Source: Crotalaria pallida
Lineage: Eukaryota; Streptophyta; Magnoliopsida; Fabales; Fabaceae
Reading direction: 5' to 3'
DNA length: 64,000 nt
Assembly (NCBI GenBank): GCA_037953625.1
Contig: CM075649.1
Location: forward strand, 126,477,290 to 126,541,289
In this document: positions 24,100 through 36,403 of the stretch, piece after piece
Numbering within the stretch: position 1 is the first letter of the stretch
Layout of the letters: the number at the start of each line of letters is the position of its first letter
Made by a program: the position numbers and the translations under genes
Notes under the pieces: model-generated
The model's database searches: none
The model's input: only the letters and a program-made list of their open reading frames with translations
What the model was told of the DNA's origin: nothing

Positions 24100-25611
24100 A
24101 TTCAATAAGAAGCCGATGAAACCACTCAAAGGAGGGATCAATTGGCCCTGACACAAATTCACCAAAGAGTAGAGTGGAAGTTTTCTCTTTTGAGAAGAAG
24201 GAAACGTGAAAGAGGAAGATTGTAGAACATGAGGGTCAGAGGCAATAGAAGGTAAAGGGGTTAAGAGTTTGAAAATTGAAAAGAGAAGTGGAGAACGTGA
24301 GGAGTTGGTTAGTTTTTGAACAAGCAAACAACTGATACATGTTTCACACTTTATTCGAATGGAAAAGAAAAAACTTGGATGAGAGAAAAACAAGATTTGC
24401 ATCAAAGGGGAAATTTTTTTTCTCTTTAATCCAAGGGGGCTATTGTTGATACCTTGAAAAAAATAAAAGGGAATTCAGTGTATGTGTAAAAAAAATGCAC
24501 ATACGCTGACCCCTCAACGTACACATATTAAATGGAGGGTCAACAAGGGATAAGGGGGCCAAAAAATGAAAACCTAAATAAAATTACAAACAAGGCCTAA
24601 TCCTTATCATGAAACCAAATTTTTTTTGAAATCCCAATACATTATACAAATAATCCATATCCACAAAAAACAATTATTTTATGTCTATAGTGATGGTCTT
24701 GAGTACCCCCCTTTACAAAAAGCGACGCCCAGGCAGCAACGCCCGGGACATGATGCCCTGACCCATGGCTCCATGGGAACAAAATTGGAATAAGGGAAAA
24801 GGCGCGCCCAGAGTGCACCACTTCGAAGCTCACCCCTCAAAGTGCGCCCAGAGAACGCGCTTGTGCAACAAAAAGAGTTTGAGACAGGGGGAAGTAGTGG
24901 CAGCAATATCCCTTGCCTTTCTTGGCTTGTGCAGTAAGCCTCCAAGGAAGGAATCTTTGCATACTCCACCTTGGTCATTCCCACAAAAATGGTGAGAATG
25001 GTATGACTTGCCCCACCTTCATTACATGCAATTACTATCAATGCCAAAAATGGAGAAAGAAATAAAGTTGCACTTGATAAAGAGAAGATTCTCAGCAGCT
25101 AAAGTGAAAAAGTATTATTATCCATTGGGTAAAAGGACGAAAAGCAATAACTATTGATCCAAGGCAGCACTATAAATAGAGGATGCTTCTCCCCCCATTG
25201 GCATCAACTTTAGCAGCAAAGAACACAAGAAACAAAACACTAGTTCCTTTCTCTGAAATCCAGAGAAGGAACATAAAAGTAGTAACAATAGAGAGTGTTG
25301 AGCGATGAAAGGCTGAAGAAGAGGCCATAACCAGAACGAGCGGTAGAGCGCACATCCCTGTTCCATCACTACAGCCATCATCCATCTCTTCAGCTATCTA
25401 CTTATCACTGCAGCCTCTGCTTCAAGTGGTGCAACCTTCATTTCTAGTATCTAGTGACGCTATCGTCAGACCCACACCTCAAAAGCACACCCCCTGAACA
25501 GTGGCAATATTCAATGTATTTTCATGTATTTGAAGTCATAGTTGTATTAAGTTTACGAACTCATTATCATTGAACAATTTACCACCTTTGAAATAAAAAG
25601 GTGCTGAAACA
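24100..25611 (+). mobile_element. 3' remnant of a Tat-type element (Tat-B)
   Basis: 24380-24443 resembles the 3' internal end of Tat-A (ATTTGCATCAAA, then a purine tract ending AAGGGGGCTAT just before TGTTGATAC, compare 55960-56011). An LTR follows. Everything upstream of about 24100 is lost, so this is a truncated copy of a relative, not a second Tat-A. The left edge is approximate. Confidence 0.7.
24444..25611 (+). repeat. LTR of Tat-B
   Basis: Starts TGTTGATAC and ends GAAACA. It shares with Tat-A LTRs the start, a TATA box (CTATAAATAG near 25171), the string ATTAAGTTTACGAAC and an A-rich AATAAAAAGG end. It is about 280 bp longer than the Tat-A LTR and well diverged. The open frames inside it are not genes. 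Confidence 0.75.
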
Positions 25612-26036
25612 AGGTTGACCATATTCCTTTCTATTTTGGTTGCTCTTTGTTGTCCAAATGCGCTCTTCATGGTCCACTCTCCGAGATGCGCTTCCAAAAG
25701 GTGCGCTCTGGGGGGGGGGGGGTTGTGGTGTTATGAGGATCCCTTTGTTGATTTCTTGCTAGATGCCTTAGGCGCTCTAACTCTGGATACCCTTGGCTTA
25801 AGCGCTATTTGGCCTTAGCGTTACTTCTCATGAGAGTGCTTAGGGTTGATCGCTCTATGGAAATAATTAAATAATATTTTTTGTTGAGAGTGGATTTTTT
25901 TGGTGTATATTGGGCTTTTTGGATATGTGGGCCTTTTTATTTTTCTAGAGTATACACAATCTTATTTGCTCTTTATTCATTAATGTAAAATAATACATTT
26001 ATGAAATTTCCACAAAAATTAATAGAGTAAAATTGT
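25612..26036. other. Spacer with a 13-base G run
   Basis: 25710-25722 is thirteen G in a row. No gene, TIR or LTR recognised. Confidence 0.5.
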
Positions 26037-26044
26037 AATGTTAA

Positions 26045-26874
26045 GGGGATTTCTATCCACACTCAAGTTTTACTAATTACACCCATTATTTTTTACATTT
26101 GTACTTAAACTTTCAAAAATACCCTTTTTACTTTTACCACACCCAAATCACTTTGCTATCCACACTCAAACCCTTTTACTATCCACACTCAAACCCCTTC
26201 TTCTTCTAAACCTCTTCTTCTCCTTCAAAGTCCTCTGCTTCAAAGTCCATTTATAACAATGCAAATCCTGTAGCTGAAAATGTCAGGAGACACCCCATCC
26301 TCTTTCATTAGTTTCATAACATTAGGGACTTTCTCAAGCTGATCGGTTTGTGTATAGAGGCGTATTATACTGTTGTAATTGAGAGTAGAAGCAAAACCCA
26401 GATCCTTAATCTTCTAAGCCTTCCCTCACATAAAAATTCAAAAGAGCACCGTGAAGCTTATTAGTTTTGTCATTCTAACTCTGATTCTGAAAATAGCTCT
26501 CTGCTCCAATCCACGTACTTTACCAATAAGATCTAACTACACAGCTCTGTCACCTGCTGAAAATGGGCATACTCCTTTGCTGCTCATCAACTCAGAAACC
26601 TAACATTAGACAAACAAAAATACTTTAGCTTCTTGGTTTATTCGTGGATAATGCAACTGAATTCAACGGTTTAAATAGACTTTGAAGAAGAGGATTTTGA
26701 AGGAGAAGAAGAGGTTTCGAAGAAGATAAGGTTTTGGAGAAGAAGGGGTTTTGGTGTGGATAGTAAAAGGGTTTGGGTATGGTAAAAGTAAAAAGGATAT
26801 TTTTGAAAGTTTAAGTAAAAATATAAAAAATAATGGGTGTAGTTAGTAAAACATGGGTGTAGATAGAAATCCCC
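26045..26874. mobile_element. Pack-MULE-like element with long TIRs
   Basis: Terminal inverted repeats of about 180-200 bp: GGGGATTTCTATCCACACTC at the left against the complement of the right end. Flanked by a perfect 8 bp direct repeat AATGTTAA (26037-26044 and 26875-26882). Long TIRs with an 8-9 bp TSD are the mark of Mutator-like elements. There is no transposase; the interior is a host gene fragment. 830 bp in all. Confidence 0.85.
26236..26590 (-). pseudogene. PPR protein gene fragment carried by the MULE
   Basis: PPR proteins bind organelle RNA. Read on the minus strand, pieces in different frames give GDRAV and LIGKVRGLE, then LHGALLNFYVREGLE, then YNSIIRLYTQTDQLEKV and MKEDGVSPDIFSYRI, which are the spaced helix-turn-helix units of a P-class PPR protein. 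Frame changes and stops between pieces show it is dead. No start or end of the parent gene is present. Source gene unknown. Confidence 0.75.
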
Positions 26875-26882
26875 AATGTTAA

Positions 26883-27611
26883 AGTACTTTATAAAAGTTA
26901 AAAAAAAAGTGATTACCTTCATTGTTCTTTGTAAAATAGTTAAATGTGACCTATAATAAAAAACACAAAAAGTATTAATTAATGCGTTATTCGGATAATA
27001 TTGTTCATAAAAAATATAACAATATGTGCTTGGAACAAACCAAAAACTATAGCAATTGGACAACTTTTCAACCAATACCAATTGGACAATTGGTCAAAAA
27101 ATTGGCTGTAAGGAATATTACATGTGGGTCAACTGAAAAGGGAAATATCGGGTAACCGTCTTCCCTTCTTTTCCTCCAAATCCTGCTATGCCTAGAAGAT
27201 TGAAAATGAGAATTAATCTTTGGGGTTCAGTCAGAATATTAAATTGAAAAACGTATTTGTCCGATTATTTTCTTATTAAAAAAATCGAAAAATATTCTGA
27301 CTCGAGGGTATAAAAAAAACATTCCAACTGAAATCCATTGAAAAAAATGAGGATTGAGGACTAAAAACGGGTGACGAGCACTAGAGCACATTAAAAATGT
27401 AAGAAAATTAAGGATCTTGAATTCATGATTCTCACACAATAATCATTTACTATGAATGAAGTTTATAAATGGGAACTTACCCCGATCCATGCTTGAAGTT
27501 CCTCTTGAATTCCTTGAGTGTTTGCCTTTGTGTTCCTTGATCTATGTCTCTCCTCTGTTCCTTTTCCCTTATGATTTCTATGATGATTGGAGAACTGTTT
27601 CTAACTGTTTT
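26883..27611. other. Spacer, nothing recognised
   Basis: AT-rich DNA up to the Tat-A target site. Joined to 56904 onward it is the pre-insertion locus. No coding family recognised. Confidence 0.45.
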
Positions 27612-27616
27612 ATGAC

Positions 27617-28502
27617 TGTTGATACTCAGAAAAAATGCTAGCCCAATCATAAGGCCCAATAACGAAAACAGGCCCAGATCCGCAACATACAGGCAGTTAC
27701 GAACGGGAAGTGGCGACGAAGAAAGGCGTACTCGGGTATGCGTTCGCACACGAAGGCGCACCTCACCTTCGAAGAAGCGCAAGAACAAACAAGGAACCAC
27801 CAACTCCCATGACACGTGCGGCTTGCTTGAGAAGCTAAGAATGAATCTTTGCTCACCTCATCAAAGACCCTTCCCAAGAGAGAGACGGGAATGACATTCC
27901 TTTTGTGCTCCCCTTTCTCAGCCATTAATGAAGAGCTTGAAATGGCAAAAGGACAAACTGGCACCTGATAAAGGAGGAGGGAAGCAACAACAAAGAAGGA
28001 AAAGCTGAATGGACTATAGGGTAAAAGGAAAAAGGGGAATAACCGATGGGTAAAAGGGGTACTATATAAAGATGCCACCGCCAGGGGGAAAAACAACAAC
28101 CAGAGGCAAGAGAGCACAAAAAGGAACACAAAAAACAAAACCCAAACACTTGAGTTTCTCTCTCTGAACCACAGGGAAGGAACACTGAAGGGAGGTTAAG
28201 AAAAAGAGTGGAAAAGAAACAAATAAGACAACAGAGACACCCACTCCCTCCTTCTGCCAGTACCAAGAAACTTTCCCACCATCACCAGCTCTCTGAAAAT
28301 GCCATTCCTAACCTTCACTGAAGAGGGCGTCCTCACGAACAAAGGCGCACCCCACTCCTAGTCCTAATAATAAGTAGCGGTGTACCTTTATTCGAAACAC
28401 CTGTAGTACTTGTACGCCCTCAAGGCCATGGCTTCATTAAGTTTACGAACCCATTAATCCCTGTACAAATTTTCATCTTTTCAATAAAAAAGATCCGGAA
28501 CA
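27617..28502 (+). repeat. 5' LTR of Tat-A
   Basis: 886 bp from TGTTGATACTC to CCGGAACA. TATA box TATATAAA at 28063-28070 places the transcript start near 28095. AATAAAAAA near 28482 may serve in polyadenylation. Open frames on either strand here are not genes. Confidence 0.95.
28063..28070 (+). promoter_or_regulatory. TATA box of Tat-A LTR
   Basis: TATATAAA, kept in the 3' LTR (about 56458-56465). Confidence 0.75.
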
Positions 28503-28525
28503 ATTTGGCGACTCCGCTGGGGAAG
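28503..28525 (+). other. Primer binding site of Tat-A
   Basis: TTTGGCGACTCCGCTGGGGA directly follows the LTR. This is the form seen in Ogre/Tat elements. Confidence 0.8.
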
Positions 28526-28527
28526 TT

Positions 28528-30324
28528 ATGGCTTCCAGTAGTGAAGGAAATGGAAACAGCAACATCCAGAAGGTGTTCATCGGAGGTGCTGTGACAAAGG
28601 CGACCCCTTAGGCCTCGATATCTGCGCTGGTGAATCCAGGAGTCACTTTGGGTGTCAGGAGACTGAACTTTAGCCCAACCAACCAGGGGAGCGACGATGC
28701 CAACTCTCCATCTGACACTCCAGAAGATGACCAAGAGCGCCCTGAAGAAGAACCCAGCAGTGAAAGAGAAAGAGTGAGCCACGTCAATACCCCTCATGTG
28801 GAAGGAGATCAAATCACTTAGGTGGTGATACCAGTTGCGATCTTCAGCTCCCTGATGTCTAACCAAAGCGTGTGGGCTGACATAGTGGCGGAATACAAAG
28901 CGCAGACCGCAAAAATGAAAGAGGAGAACGAGGCCCTGAGCATGAGACTAAGAGAAGAAGAGGAGGCGCGCAGGGAAGTGGAGCTAGCTAAAACAGGAGC
29001 GATCCAGCGAGTTTCGGCATGAAACGCGCGGGGAACGGGGCAGCATGGAAGACGCCCCTGTGACGCAAGCAGAACTAAAGCGCATTCTCCAGGCGCATAA
29101 GGTGGGAAACAATCTGGTAATAGACTTAAACCCTCCTTTTACTGTTGACGTAGCTGCATATCGTTATCCCCCAGGGTATGCACCCCCTGCTTTCCGAAAA
29201 TTCGATGGGACCGAAAGTGCACGAGAGCACCTAATGACTTATGTAGATGATCTGGGGATTTATAGCCCAGACCACTGTTTGAGGCTTAGGGAGTTTTCAA
29301 AATCCCTTACTGGGCGTGCCTTTACTTGGTATTCTAAGCTACGACCAGCTTCCATCCGCACCTGGGAAGATATGACCATAGAATTTTGCAATAAGTTCCT
29401 GGAAGAAGAAGGCGTCATCCACATCATGGACCTTGGGCGTGTCAGGCAATGGGCAGGAGAGGGTCTGGTGCCCTTCATCAAACGATACAGAGACAGAGCG
29501 CTTCACTGTAAAGAAACCCTGCCCGAGGCGGACCTGGTCTATGGATGCATCAAGAGCATCAAGGACGGATCGCAGATATTCCTAGCGCTCAGTAAAATCA
29601 CTACCTTTTCAGAGCTGCTAGGAAGGGCGCTTGACGTCTCGGAGGCAATGAGAAGGCAAGGAAAAAGAACTAAGGAACAGGCTGTTTTCGATGTGAACGC
29701 CATAGATGACAGGAGAAAGAGGAGTTACAGGGCCATGCCGCCTCGAGAAACTATGAAAAGAGGGAGCCTCCACCAAAACTCCTGATATCCAGAGAGCTTG
29801 CGTACCAGCAGGTGGAGGAGTGGTTGAAGGAAGGCGTTCTCACCGAGAGGGTAGAAAAGCGTCCGTTGACCCGTCAGGAATATGAAGACCCAGAGTTTTG
29901 TATACTGCATAGGTAAAGGAGTCACGGTACCATGGATTGTTACGTGATCAGAGGTGTTTTCCAGAAACAACTGGCAGCTAGAAAGGTGTTGCTGCCTGAG
30001 AGTGACACAGAAGAAAACCTGGGCGTGCGCCCTCTGCCTAGGCATGATGTAAATGTCATTCTGTCCGGCGGAGATGACCTCTTAGAGGAAATCGAAGAAG
30101 AAGAAATGGTAGAGGAAGAACTGAGAAGGGGACTCGTGAAGACCAGGGGTTTCAGAGCCTTATTTGACCAGTTAAGGTTGGGAGCGGAAGTGAGAAACGA
30201 AGCAGCACACGCTTTGGCAGACGTAATAGTAAGGAAAGACGACAATACCAATGCTGCACTCGTACCAGCAACTAGGGTGGCCAAGGTGCACACTTCGGCG
30301 GTAATGTTCAAAGAGCCACAGTAA
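28528..30324 (+). pseudogene. gag of Tat-A, broken
   Basis: The likely ATG is 28528, 25 bases after the LTR. Stops in that frame at about 28607 (TAG), 28819 (TAG) and 29020 (TGA), then a frameshift, then the retrotrans_gag domain at 29045-29785 (FRKFDGT, AFTWYSKL, FCNKFLEEEG). A second shift and a stop near 29915 precede an acidic, Glu-rich stretch to 30324 (for example EEIEEEEMVEEEL). A coiled-coil-like segment lies at about 28860-29010 (EYKAQTAKMKEENEALSMRL). No CCHC zinc knuckle seen. Confidence 0.85.
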
Positions 30325-30348
30325 TCCCACCCAGGGTTCTGTCACAAC

Positions 30349-30984
30349 ATGCCATTATATGTGGAAGCCATGGTCGTAGGCGTATGCGTGAGACGCGCTC
30401 TCATAGATAATGGTTCAGGGGTAAACATCATTTCCACCTACATATTTGCCAAACTAGGAATACCTAAGGAAAGGAAGAAAACGGAAACCGCACTGAGCAC
30501 CTTCAATGGGGGCTTGGTCACGGCAAGGGCGTGCGTTGTAATCAACCTCGAAGTAGGACCCATCAAGACACTAAACAATTTCCACATCGTAGATGGGGAC
30601 CCCAGTTATCATATCCTGCTAGGCCGCCCTTGGATCCACTTACACAGGTGCATCCCTTCCACGCTGCACCAGTGCGTGAAATCCATGTACAAGGGGCAGG
30701 ACATCGAGATTCCAGCGACGAAGGCGCCTTTTGAAGCGTCAGAATTACACATGATTGATGCGTCGACATTCGATGAACTGGCCCCTCCAGGAGTTACTAG
30801 GATAGGGAGAGAATCGAAGGTGCAACTCAAGAGGAAAGAAAAGATTGAAGAGTCGGAGAAAAGGGTCTCGGTGTTCAAAAGACTTCGTCAACCAGAAGGC
30901 ACGCAGGGATCAGGATCAAGAACTAAGCTCAAATTACAGAAGCAGCACCTCCCTCATGGTGGATCCAGGTGGGCCATCCTCTAG
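30349..30984 (+). pseudogene. Aspartic protease region of Tat-A
   Basis: Contains the catalytic motif as IDNGSGVNII, where the family usually has D-x-G-S-S, and the second conserved block HILLGRPWIH about 80 residues later. The frame continues into RT but is cut by TAG at 30982-30984. Confidence 0.85.
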
Positions 30985-31020
30985 GAATTCGCGGGGCCAG
31001 CCAAGCCTACACTAAGAGAC

Positions 31021-32252
31021 TTGGCTAGCCCCACCCTCATGAGCGTCATAAAAGGGGAAGCAAGGTTCGCTTCGCAGGAGGAGGTTATGCATGCTCAGGA
31101 ACAAGGGAATGAAGCTGATGGTCCAGAACAACTAGAGGAGGTCAATGTGGGCAAAGAAGGCGAGCACAGGCCACTCTTCATCGCCTCTTCGCTCGCTCTT
31201 TCAGAAAAAGCAGAATTGATCGCCCTCTTGAGGGAGTTTCGAGAAGTGTTCGCCTGGGGATACGAAGAAATGTCGGGACTCAGCCCCAGACTGGTGACAC
31301 ACAACTTGGCAGTAAAAGTTGACGCCGTACCGGTAAAGCAGCCACCCAGGAAGTTCAGTCCAGAAATTGAAAACGCAATCAAAGACAAAGTCGAAAAGTT
31401 ATTGAAGGCACGTTTCATCAAGCCCATACAGCACCCAACCTGGTTGGCCAACATAGTCCCCGTGAAGAAAAAGAACGGACAGATCATGTGTTGTGTAGAT
31501 TTCAGAGACCTAAACAGGGCTTGCCCCAAAGACGATTTCCCACTGCCTCATATTGACAGCATGGTGGACGCGACGGCAAAACATGAGCACTTCTCTTTCA
31601 TGGATGGCTTCAGTTGTTACAACCAGATAAGAATGGCAGAGGGAGATGAAGAAAAACCGCCTTCAGGACACCAGTGGGAAACTTCTTTTACGTGGTTATG
31701 CCGTTTGGACTCAAGAACGCTGGGGCGACGTATCAGAGGGCGATGATGGCGATTTTTCATGACATGATGCATGATACCATAGAAGATTATGTCGATGACA
31801 TAGTGGTCAAGTCAAGAAAGAAGGAACAATACTTGAAACACCTGAGGGCCGTCTTTATCAGGTGTAAAAGGTACAAGTTGAGAATGAACCCTCTCAAGTG
31901 CAAGTTCGGAGTTTCCTCTGGAGATTTCTTGTGATTGAAGGTCCATAAGGAAGGCGTCTCAGCCGATGCAAGGAAGGTCAAGGCGGTAAGGGAGATGAGG
32001 TCGCCCCGTACCAAGAAGGAGTTGCAGCAGATGATGGGCAAACTAGGATATATCCGCAGATTTGTACCGGCTTTGGGAGAATTGATGGGACCCATGAGGG
32101 GACTTCTCAAAGGAAAAGGGACTTTCAAATGGGAGAAGGCACATCAAAACGCCTTTGAAAGAGTCAAGAAGGTTCTGACGTCACCTCCAGTGATGATACC
32201 ACCGCAAAAGGGGGTATCGCTCAGAGTATACATGGCTGTGACCCAAACAGTA
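31021..32252 (+). pseudogene. Reverse transcriptase of Tat-A, broken
   Basis: Motifs in order: FSPEIENAIKDKVEKLL, MCCVDFRDLNRACPKDDFPL, then a frameshift near 31665, VVMPFGLKNAGATYQRAM, the catalytic YVDD (about 31787), then TGA at about 31932, and the RT connection (LGYIRRFVPALGELMGP). The hAT element interrupts the frame at 32253-32260, in the RNase H start. Not functional. Confidence 0.9.
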
Positions 32253-33199
32253 GTAAACGATAGGGGTGTAACGGTCCGGTTCGGTCTTTCATGGACTTTA
32301 GGGACCAGACCGTTTAAATTAGTGTGGTCCGGTCCGGTCCGGTCCTGACGTTATTCATCTGTAAAGACCGGACCGGACCGGTCTATTTAGACCACAATAA
32401 TAAAAAAAAATAAAAAACCTGTTTTTTTCTTTTTTTTTTCCACTGGATAACCTGTTTTTCTTGTTTTAACATGTATTTTTTTATTGGACAACTTATTATT
32501 CCACTAGTTAACAAAATTGCAAAGAAATAGAAATTATCTCTCTAACATATCTTGGAGACCATATCCTGCACAGCATACAATAATTTAGGCTTTTAAGCAT
32601 TCAAACATAATATTTCCATCCTCATATCCTGGACAACATACAAACTTAGCATCATCCTAAATTATGTCAAAGTGCCAAGTTCCAGCATACAAACAGCATC
32701 ATCCTAAATTATGGCAAAGTTCCAAGTTCTTAGAATAGATGCATTAATCATTACAACAATTTAAAAGACTAAAACATCATGGTCAAATTATATTACATCA
32801 ATCCAATACAACAATTTAATTCATCATAACTTAAAAAAAGCTCCAATTTCATCACCAAAGATACTCCATCATTCATTACTTTCAATTTCCTGGATCCTGC
32901 AACTACAAGGCATGAAAAATAAGTTATAGTACATGAATTTGATATGATTAACTATTGAAATACTAAAACATAAATATAATTACCAAATATCAAACATCAC
33001 CTTAAGTATCACCACTAACATTTTCGTTTGGTAATACATTAATGCCCGACAACTCTAATAATAGGAGAAAAATATAACAAATATTAGTGCAAGTCTACAA
33101 TAAGATATTGAAAGTAACAACATAATACAAAGTTTAACATTATACCTGATTCAACTTGAGCCACATGACTTGCAAAATCAATTACTTTTGTTGGTTTAA

Positions 33200-35171
33200 C
33201 CTTCAACCAATTTTGAGTACAAATCAAAGCCTCAACTGTGGTGGGCCCAATGAACTACGGTAGGCATCAAGAACACGTCCCCCAGTACTAAATGCACTCT
33301 CCGAAGACACCGTAGATATTGGAATAGATAATATATCCCTAGCCATTCGTGAAAGAACATGATACTTGTGTGTCTTGGCTCTCCACCATTGAAGAATATC
33401 AAATGTATTGGATATTTCCTCAACATCATCATCCAAATATCTATCAACCTCATCTTTCTTTATCCCATCTTGCTTTTTATTTACCGTTTGTCTGAACATT
33501 TCCTTGGCTATGGCACTAAGGTCATCATCATCTTGATCACCTTTTGTTTGGGTAGAAGTATCTGATGTTTGGTAACTAGTATCACTGATTTCATTGGGTA
33601 TAGGATACCATACAACATACTCACTAAAGATCCTTTTGACTAAATCTTTCAAATTTTGTGATGCATTCTTAGCTTCATCTTGTGCATACATAAGACCAAA
33701 GCAAAGCTCAACATAAGATAACTTATACCTTGGATCAAGGACAACAGCAACAAACAATAGATAATTTATATGTCCTAAGTCCCAATATCTATTAAATTTC
33801 TGCTTCATATTTGTTGCCATCTTTTGCAACACCAAATCTGAACTATGCATCCACTTACCCAATAATGCTTGAATTTGGAAAAACTTATCAAAGAAAGCAT
33901 TAGAAGTGACATTCAATGAACCAGAAAAAGCAAGGGTAGCCTCATAAAAAACCTTTAAGAATTTGACAAAAACACGAGCACGATCCCAATCACTAAGTAG
34001 AGCCTCTTTAAAATCACTATCATCCTTATTTAGACGAGCAAATGTCTTTTCATATTTCACTGCAACTTCCAACATCAAATAGGCAGAATTCCACCTAGTA
34101 GGCATATCAAGAATTATCTCCCTAGTTTCAACTGAATTTACAAACTCAGCACATCTTCTAAAAAACATGGCTCTAGATGGAGATGACCTCACATATTTGC
34201 AAGCAGCTCTTATCCTAGCAATGGAACTATCTATTTCCTTCATGCCTTCACTAACAATCAAGTTTAAAATGTGAGCATTACATCTCATATGCATGTATGC
34301 ACCTTTCAATATAGTAGTACCATTCCAATCATCAATTCCTCTAATCAAATATGATAAAGCTGTGTTGTTAGCACTCGCATTATCTACAGTTATAGTGCAA
34401 ATTTTAGAGATTCCCCAATCCTTCATGCATTTCTCTAAGGCCCTTCCTATAGTTTCTCCCTTTATGGTCGGGAATCAATTCAAAACTCAATATCTTCTTG
34501 TTCAATTTCCACCCTTCATCAATATAATGAGCAGTTACACACATGTAGTTCATATTTTGAATGGATGTCCAAGTATCAGTTGTGAAAGAAACCATTTGAT
34601 TATTAAGCTCCAACAAAGATTTCAATTTTACTTTTTCTTCCATGTAAAGTTGAAAACAATCCTTGGCTACAGTTACGCGACTAGGAACTTTGAATCGAGG
34701 TTGAGCCTTACACATAAAATCTCTAAACCCACGGTTATCAACAAACTTAAATGGGAGCTCATCCATTACTATCATTTTAGCCAATTCAGATCTACAATCT
34801 TCTTGCTTAAATTCAACAAGCTTCATAGACACAGTTCCCTCACCCTCACTTTGTTTTCCTAGTGCTATGGTCTTTTGCTTCTTATCAATTTTTCTATTTG
34901 GGTTCTTGTGACAACCAATAGTATGTCTACCCAAGGTAGATGTTGCACAAGAGGATGAATAAGATTTGTCACAATAGTTGCAAAAGGCCTTATTATCTTT
35001 TTTAGTGAAATGGTCCTAGGCAGAGGATGCAGGTCTACAAGATTTTCGTTTAACAATTACCTCTTCCGCTGTTTCCGCCAATGGAACTTGTGGTACTTGG
35101 GATGGCTCATCCACATGCATTCCACTTGGAGTTGATGCACCACCCGCTTGAGTTCCACTTGTTTCAGTCAT
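33200..35171 (-). pseudogene. hAT transposase (BED finger, RNase H-like core, dimerisation domain), broken
   Basis: Cut-and-paste transposase. From the ATG at 35171: BED zinc finger (about 35016-34900, with CNYCDKSYSS and GRHTIGCHKNP), the catalytic-core start FTTDTWTSIQNMNYMCVTAH, then TVDNASANN and MRCNAHILNLIV, and near the C-terminus the hAT dimerisation block (SRMARDILSIPISTVSSESA, about 33370-33250). Lesions: TAG at 35016-35018 where the BED finger normally has Trp, a frameshift in 34404-34426, and a second frameshift near 33240 just before the last block. Related to plant RICESLEEPER/DAYSLEEPER-type hATs. It cannot make active enzyme. Confidence 0.9.
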
Positions 35172-35390
35172 CTTGCTGCATATGGAAAGATATTTAGTTC
35201 ATCTTATATTTGTAGTTTTTATATAAAATTCAATTAATCAACAAATTAATACCATACATAAAATTAATTAAAAACAGTCATCTTGTTGCATATGGAAAGA
35301 TATTTAGTTCATCTTATATTTGTAATTTCTATATAAAAATCGATTAATCAACATGACAAATTAATACCATACATAAAAGTAATTAAAAAC
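35165..35390 (-). repeat. Tandem duplication of about 110 bp over the transposase start
   Basis: Bases 35165-35275 recur at 35275-35390 with few changes, including the CAGTCATCTTG that encodes the start region, so a second ATG and splice acceptor lie upstream. Confidence 0.8.
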
Positions 35391-35772
35391 AGAAAGTTAT
35401 TTGTTGATGGCTTGCTGCATACTATTTAGGAAAATTCGAAAGATATAAAAATTAGAAATAATCTTAGATTGATATATAGTTAATCTTAAAAAAAAATACA
35501 ACTCATTCGGTCCAACACATTCATTTATACTTGGATATATTTCTTGGATATATTTGGTAAATACGGTCCAACTCATACGGAAAAATATGGCTTGCTGCAT
35601 ACTATTTCGGAAATTTTTCCTTATTTTATACAAAAATTAGAAAGATATATAGTTAATCTTAAAAAAAATACAACTCATTCATCAGAAAAATATAAATAAA
35701 ATTCTATTTTTATTAGATTCTAAAAATAACTAAAAATTAATTAAAATAACTAAAAAAAATATATAAGCTAAC
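35176..35772 (-). other. 5' UTR intron of the hAT transposase gene
   Basis: On the minus strand, CCAG|GTTAGC at 35772 and TATGCAG at 35176 give a 597 nt intron between a noncoding first exon (35773 to about 35900) and the ATG exon, four bases upstream of the ATG. Inference from splice consensus only. Confidence 0.5.
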
Positions 35773-36403
35773 CTGGAACTCTGGAAGTCTACTGAACTGG
35801 AAGGGAGAACTGAGCAGTGAACACAAGCAGAGAAGGTGGCGGCGAGGGAGGGAGGTAGATCTGCGGCGAGCGGTTGAGGGTTGAGCGGCGAGCGGGAGCG
35901 CTTGAGAGGGAGGGCGGCGGCGGAGGGAGAGAACTGTGAAGACTACTGTGAAGGGAGGGCGGTGACGGAGGGAGAGAACTATGAAGGGAGAGAGAGGGAG
36001 AGCTTGAGACGGCGGAGGGAGGGAGGGAGGGCGGCGGCGGGGTTGTGAGTGAAGGAAGGGAGGGCGGCGGGGGGGTAGTGAGTGAAGGGAGAGGGACGTT
36101 TCTACTTTTTAGGGATTTAGGGTTTGTAACTTTGTTTTGTAGTTTGTATACTGTGTGAGTGTGTGTGAGTTTTTTATTTTTTTTTATATATATATATATT
36201 TCAGCTATCAGTCCGGTCCGGTCTGGGTGGTCCCAAAATTTTCCAGACCACGGACCGGACCAATGGTAGATCGGTCCAGATGTTTTCAGACCGGACCGGA
36301 CTGCGAGACCAGACCGGACCGGACCGTATTTTTCGGTCTGGTCCGGTCCAATCTGACCGGTCTCGCGGTCCGGGACCGAACCACTTACACCCCTAGTAAA
36401 CGA

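Larger units (their letters stand above)
32261..36395 (-). mobile_element. hAT DNA transposon inserted in Tat-A pol
   Basis: TIR TAGGGGTGTAA at both ends and an exact 8 bp TSD GTAAACGA (32253-32260 and 36396-36403), the hAT signature. Subterminal regions are dense in GGTCCGG/CCGGACC words (32270-32390 and 36205-36375), as in other plant hATs. 4135 bp, with its own broken transposase on the minus strand. 32400-33220 is AT-rich noncoding. Excision at the TSD would restore the pol frame, so it jumped into a Tat copy open at this point. Confidence 0.95.

Noticed and set aside
24094..24405. 103-codon minus-strand ORF in Tat-B
   Set aside because: Position matches the antisense-gene leader of Tat-A but the protein shows no resemblance to the PMD gene.
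25710..25722. Run of 13 G as a functional element
   Set aside because: A simple homopolymer, prone to length errors; nothing around it supports a role.
27647..28266. Long hydrophobic ORFs on the minus strand, repeated near 56253-56515
   Set aside because: They lie inside Tat-A LTRs, differ between copies by frame changes and have no family.
33359..33565. Plus-strand ORFs over the hAT transposase (also 34293-34862)
   Set aside because: Shadows of the minus-strand transposase gene.
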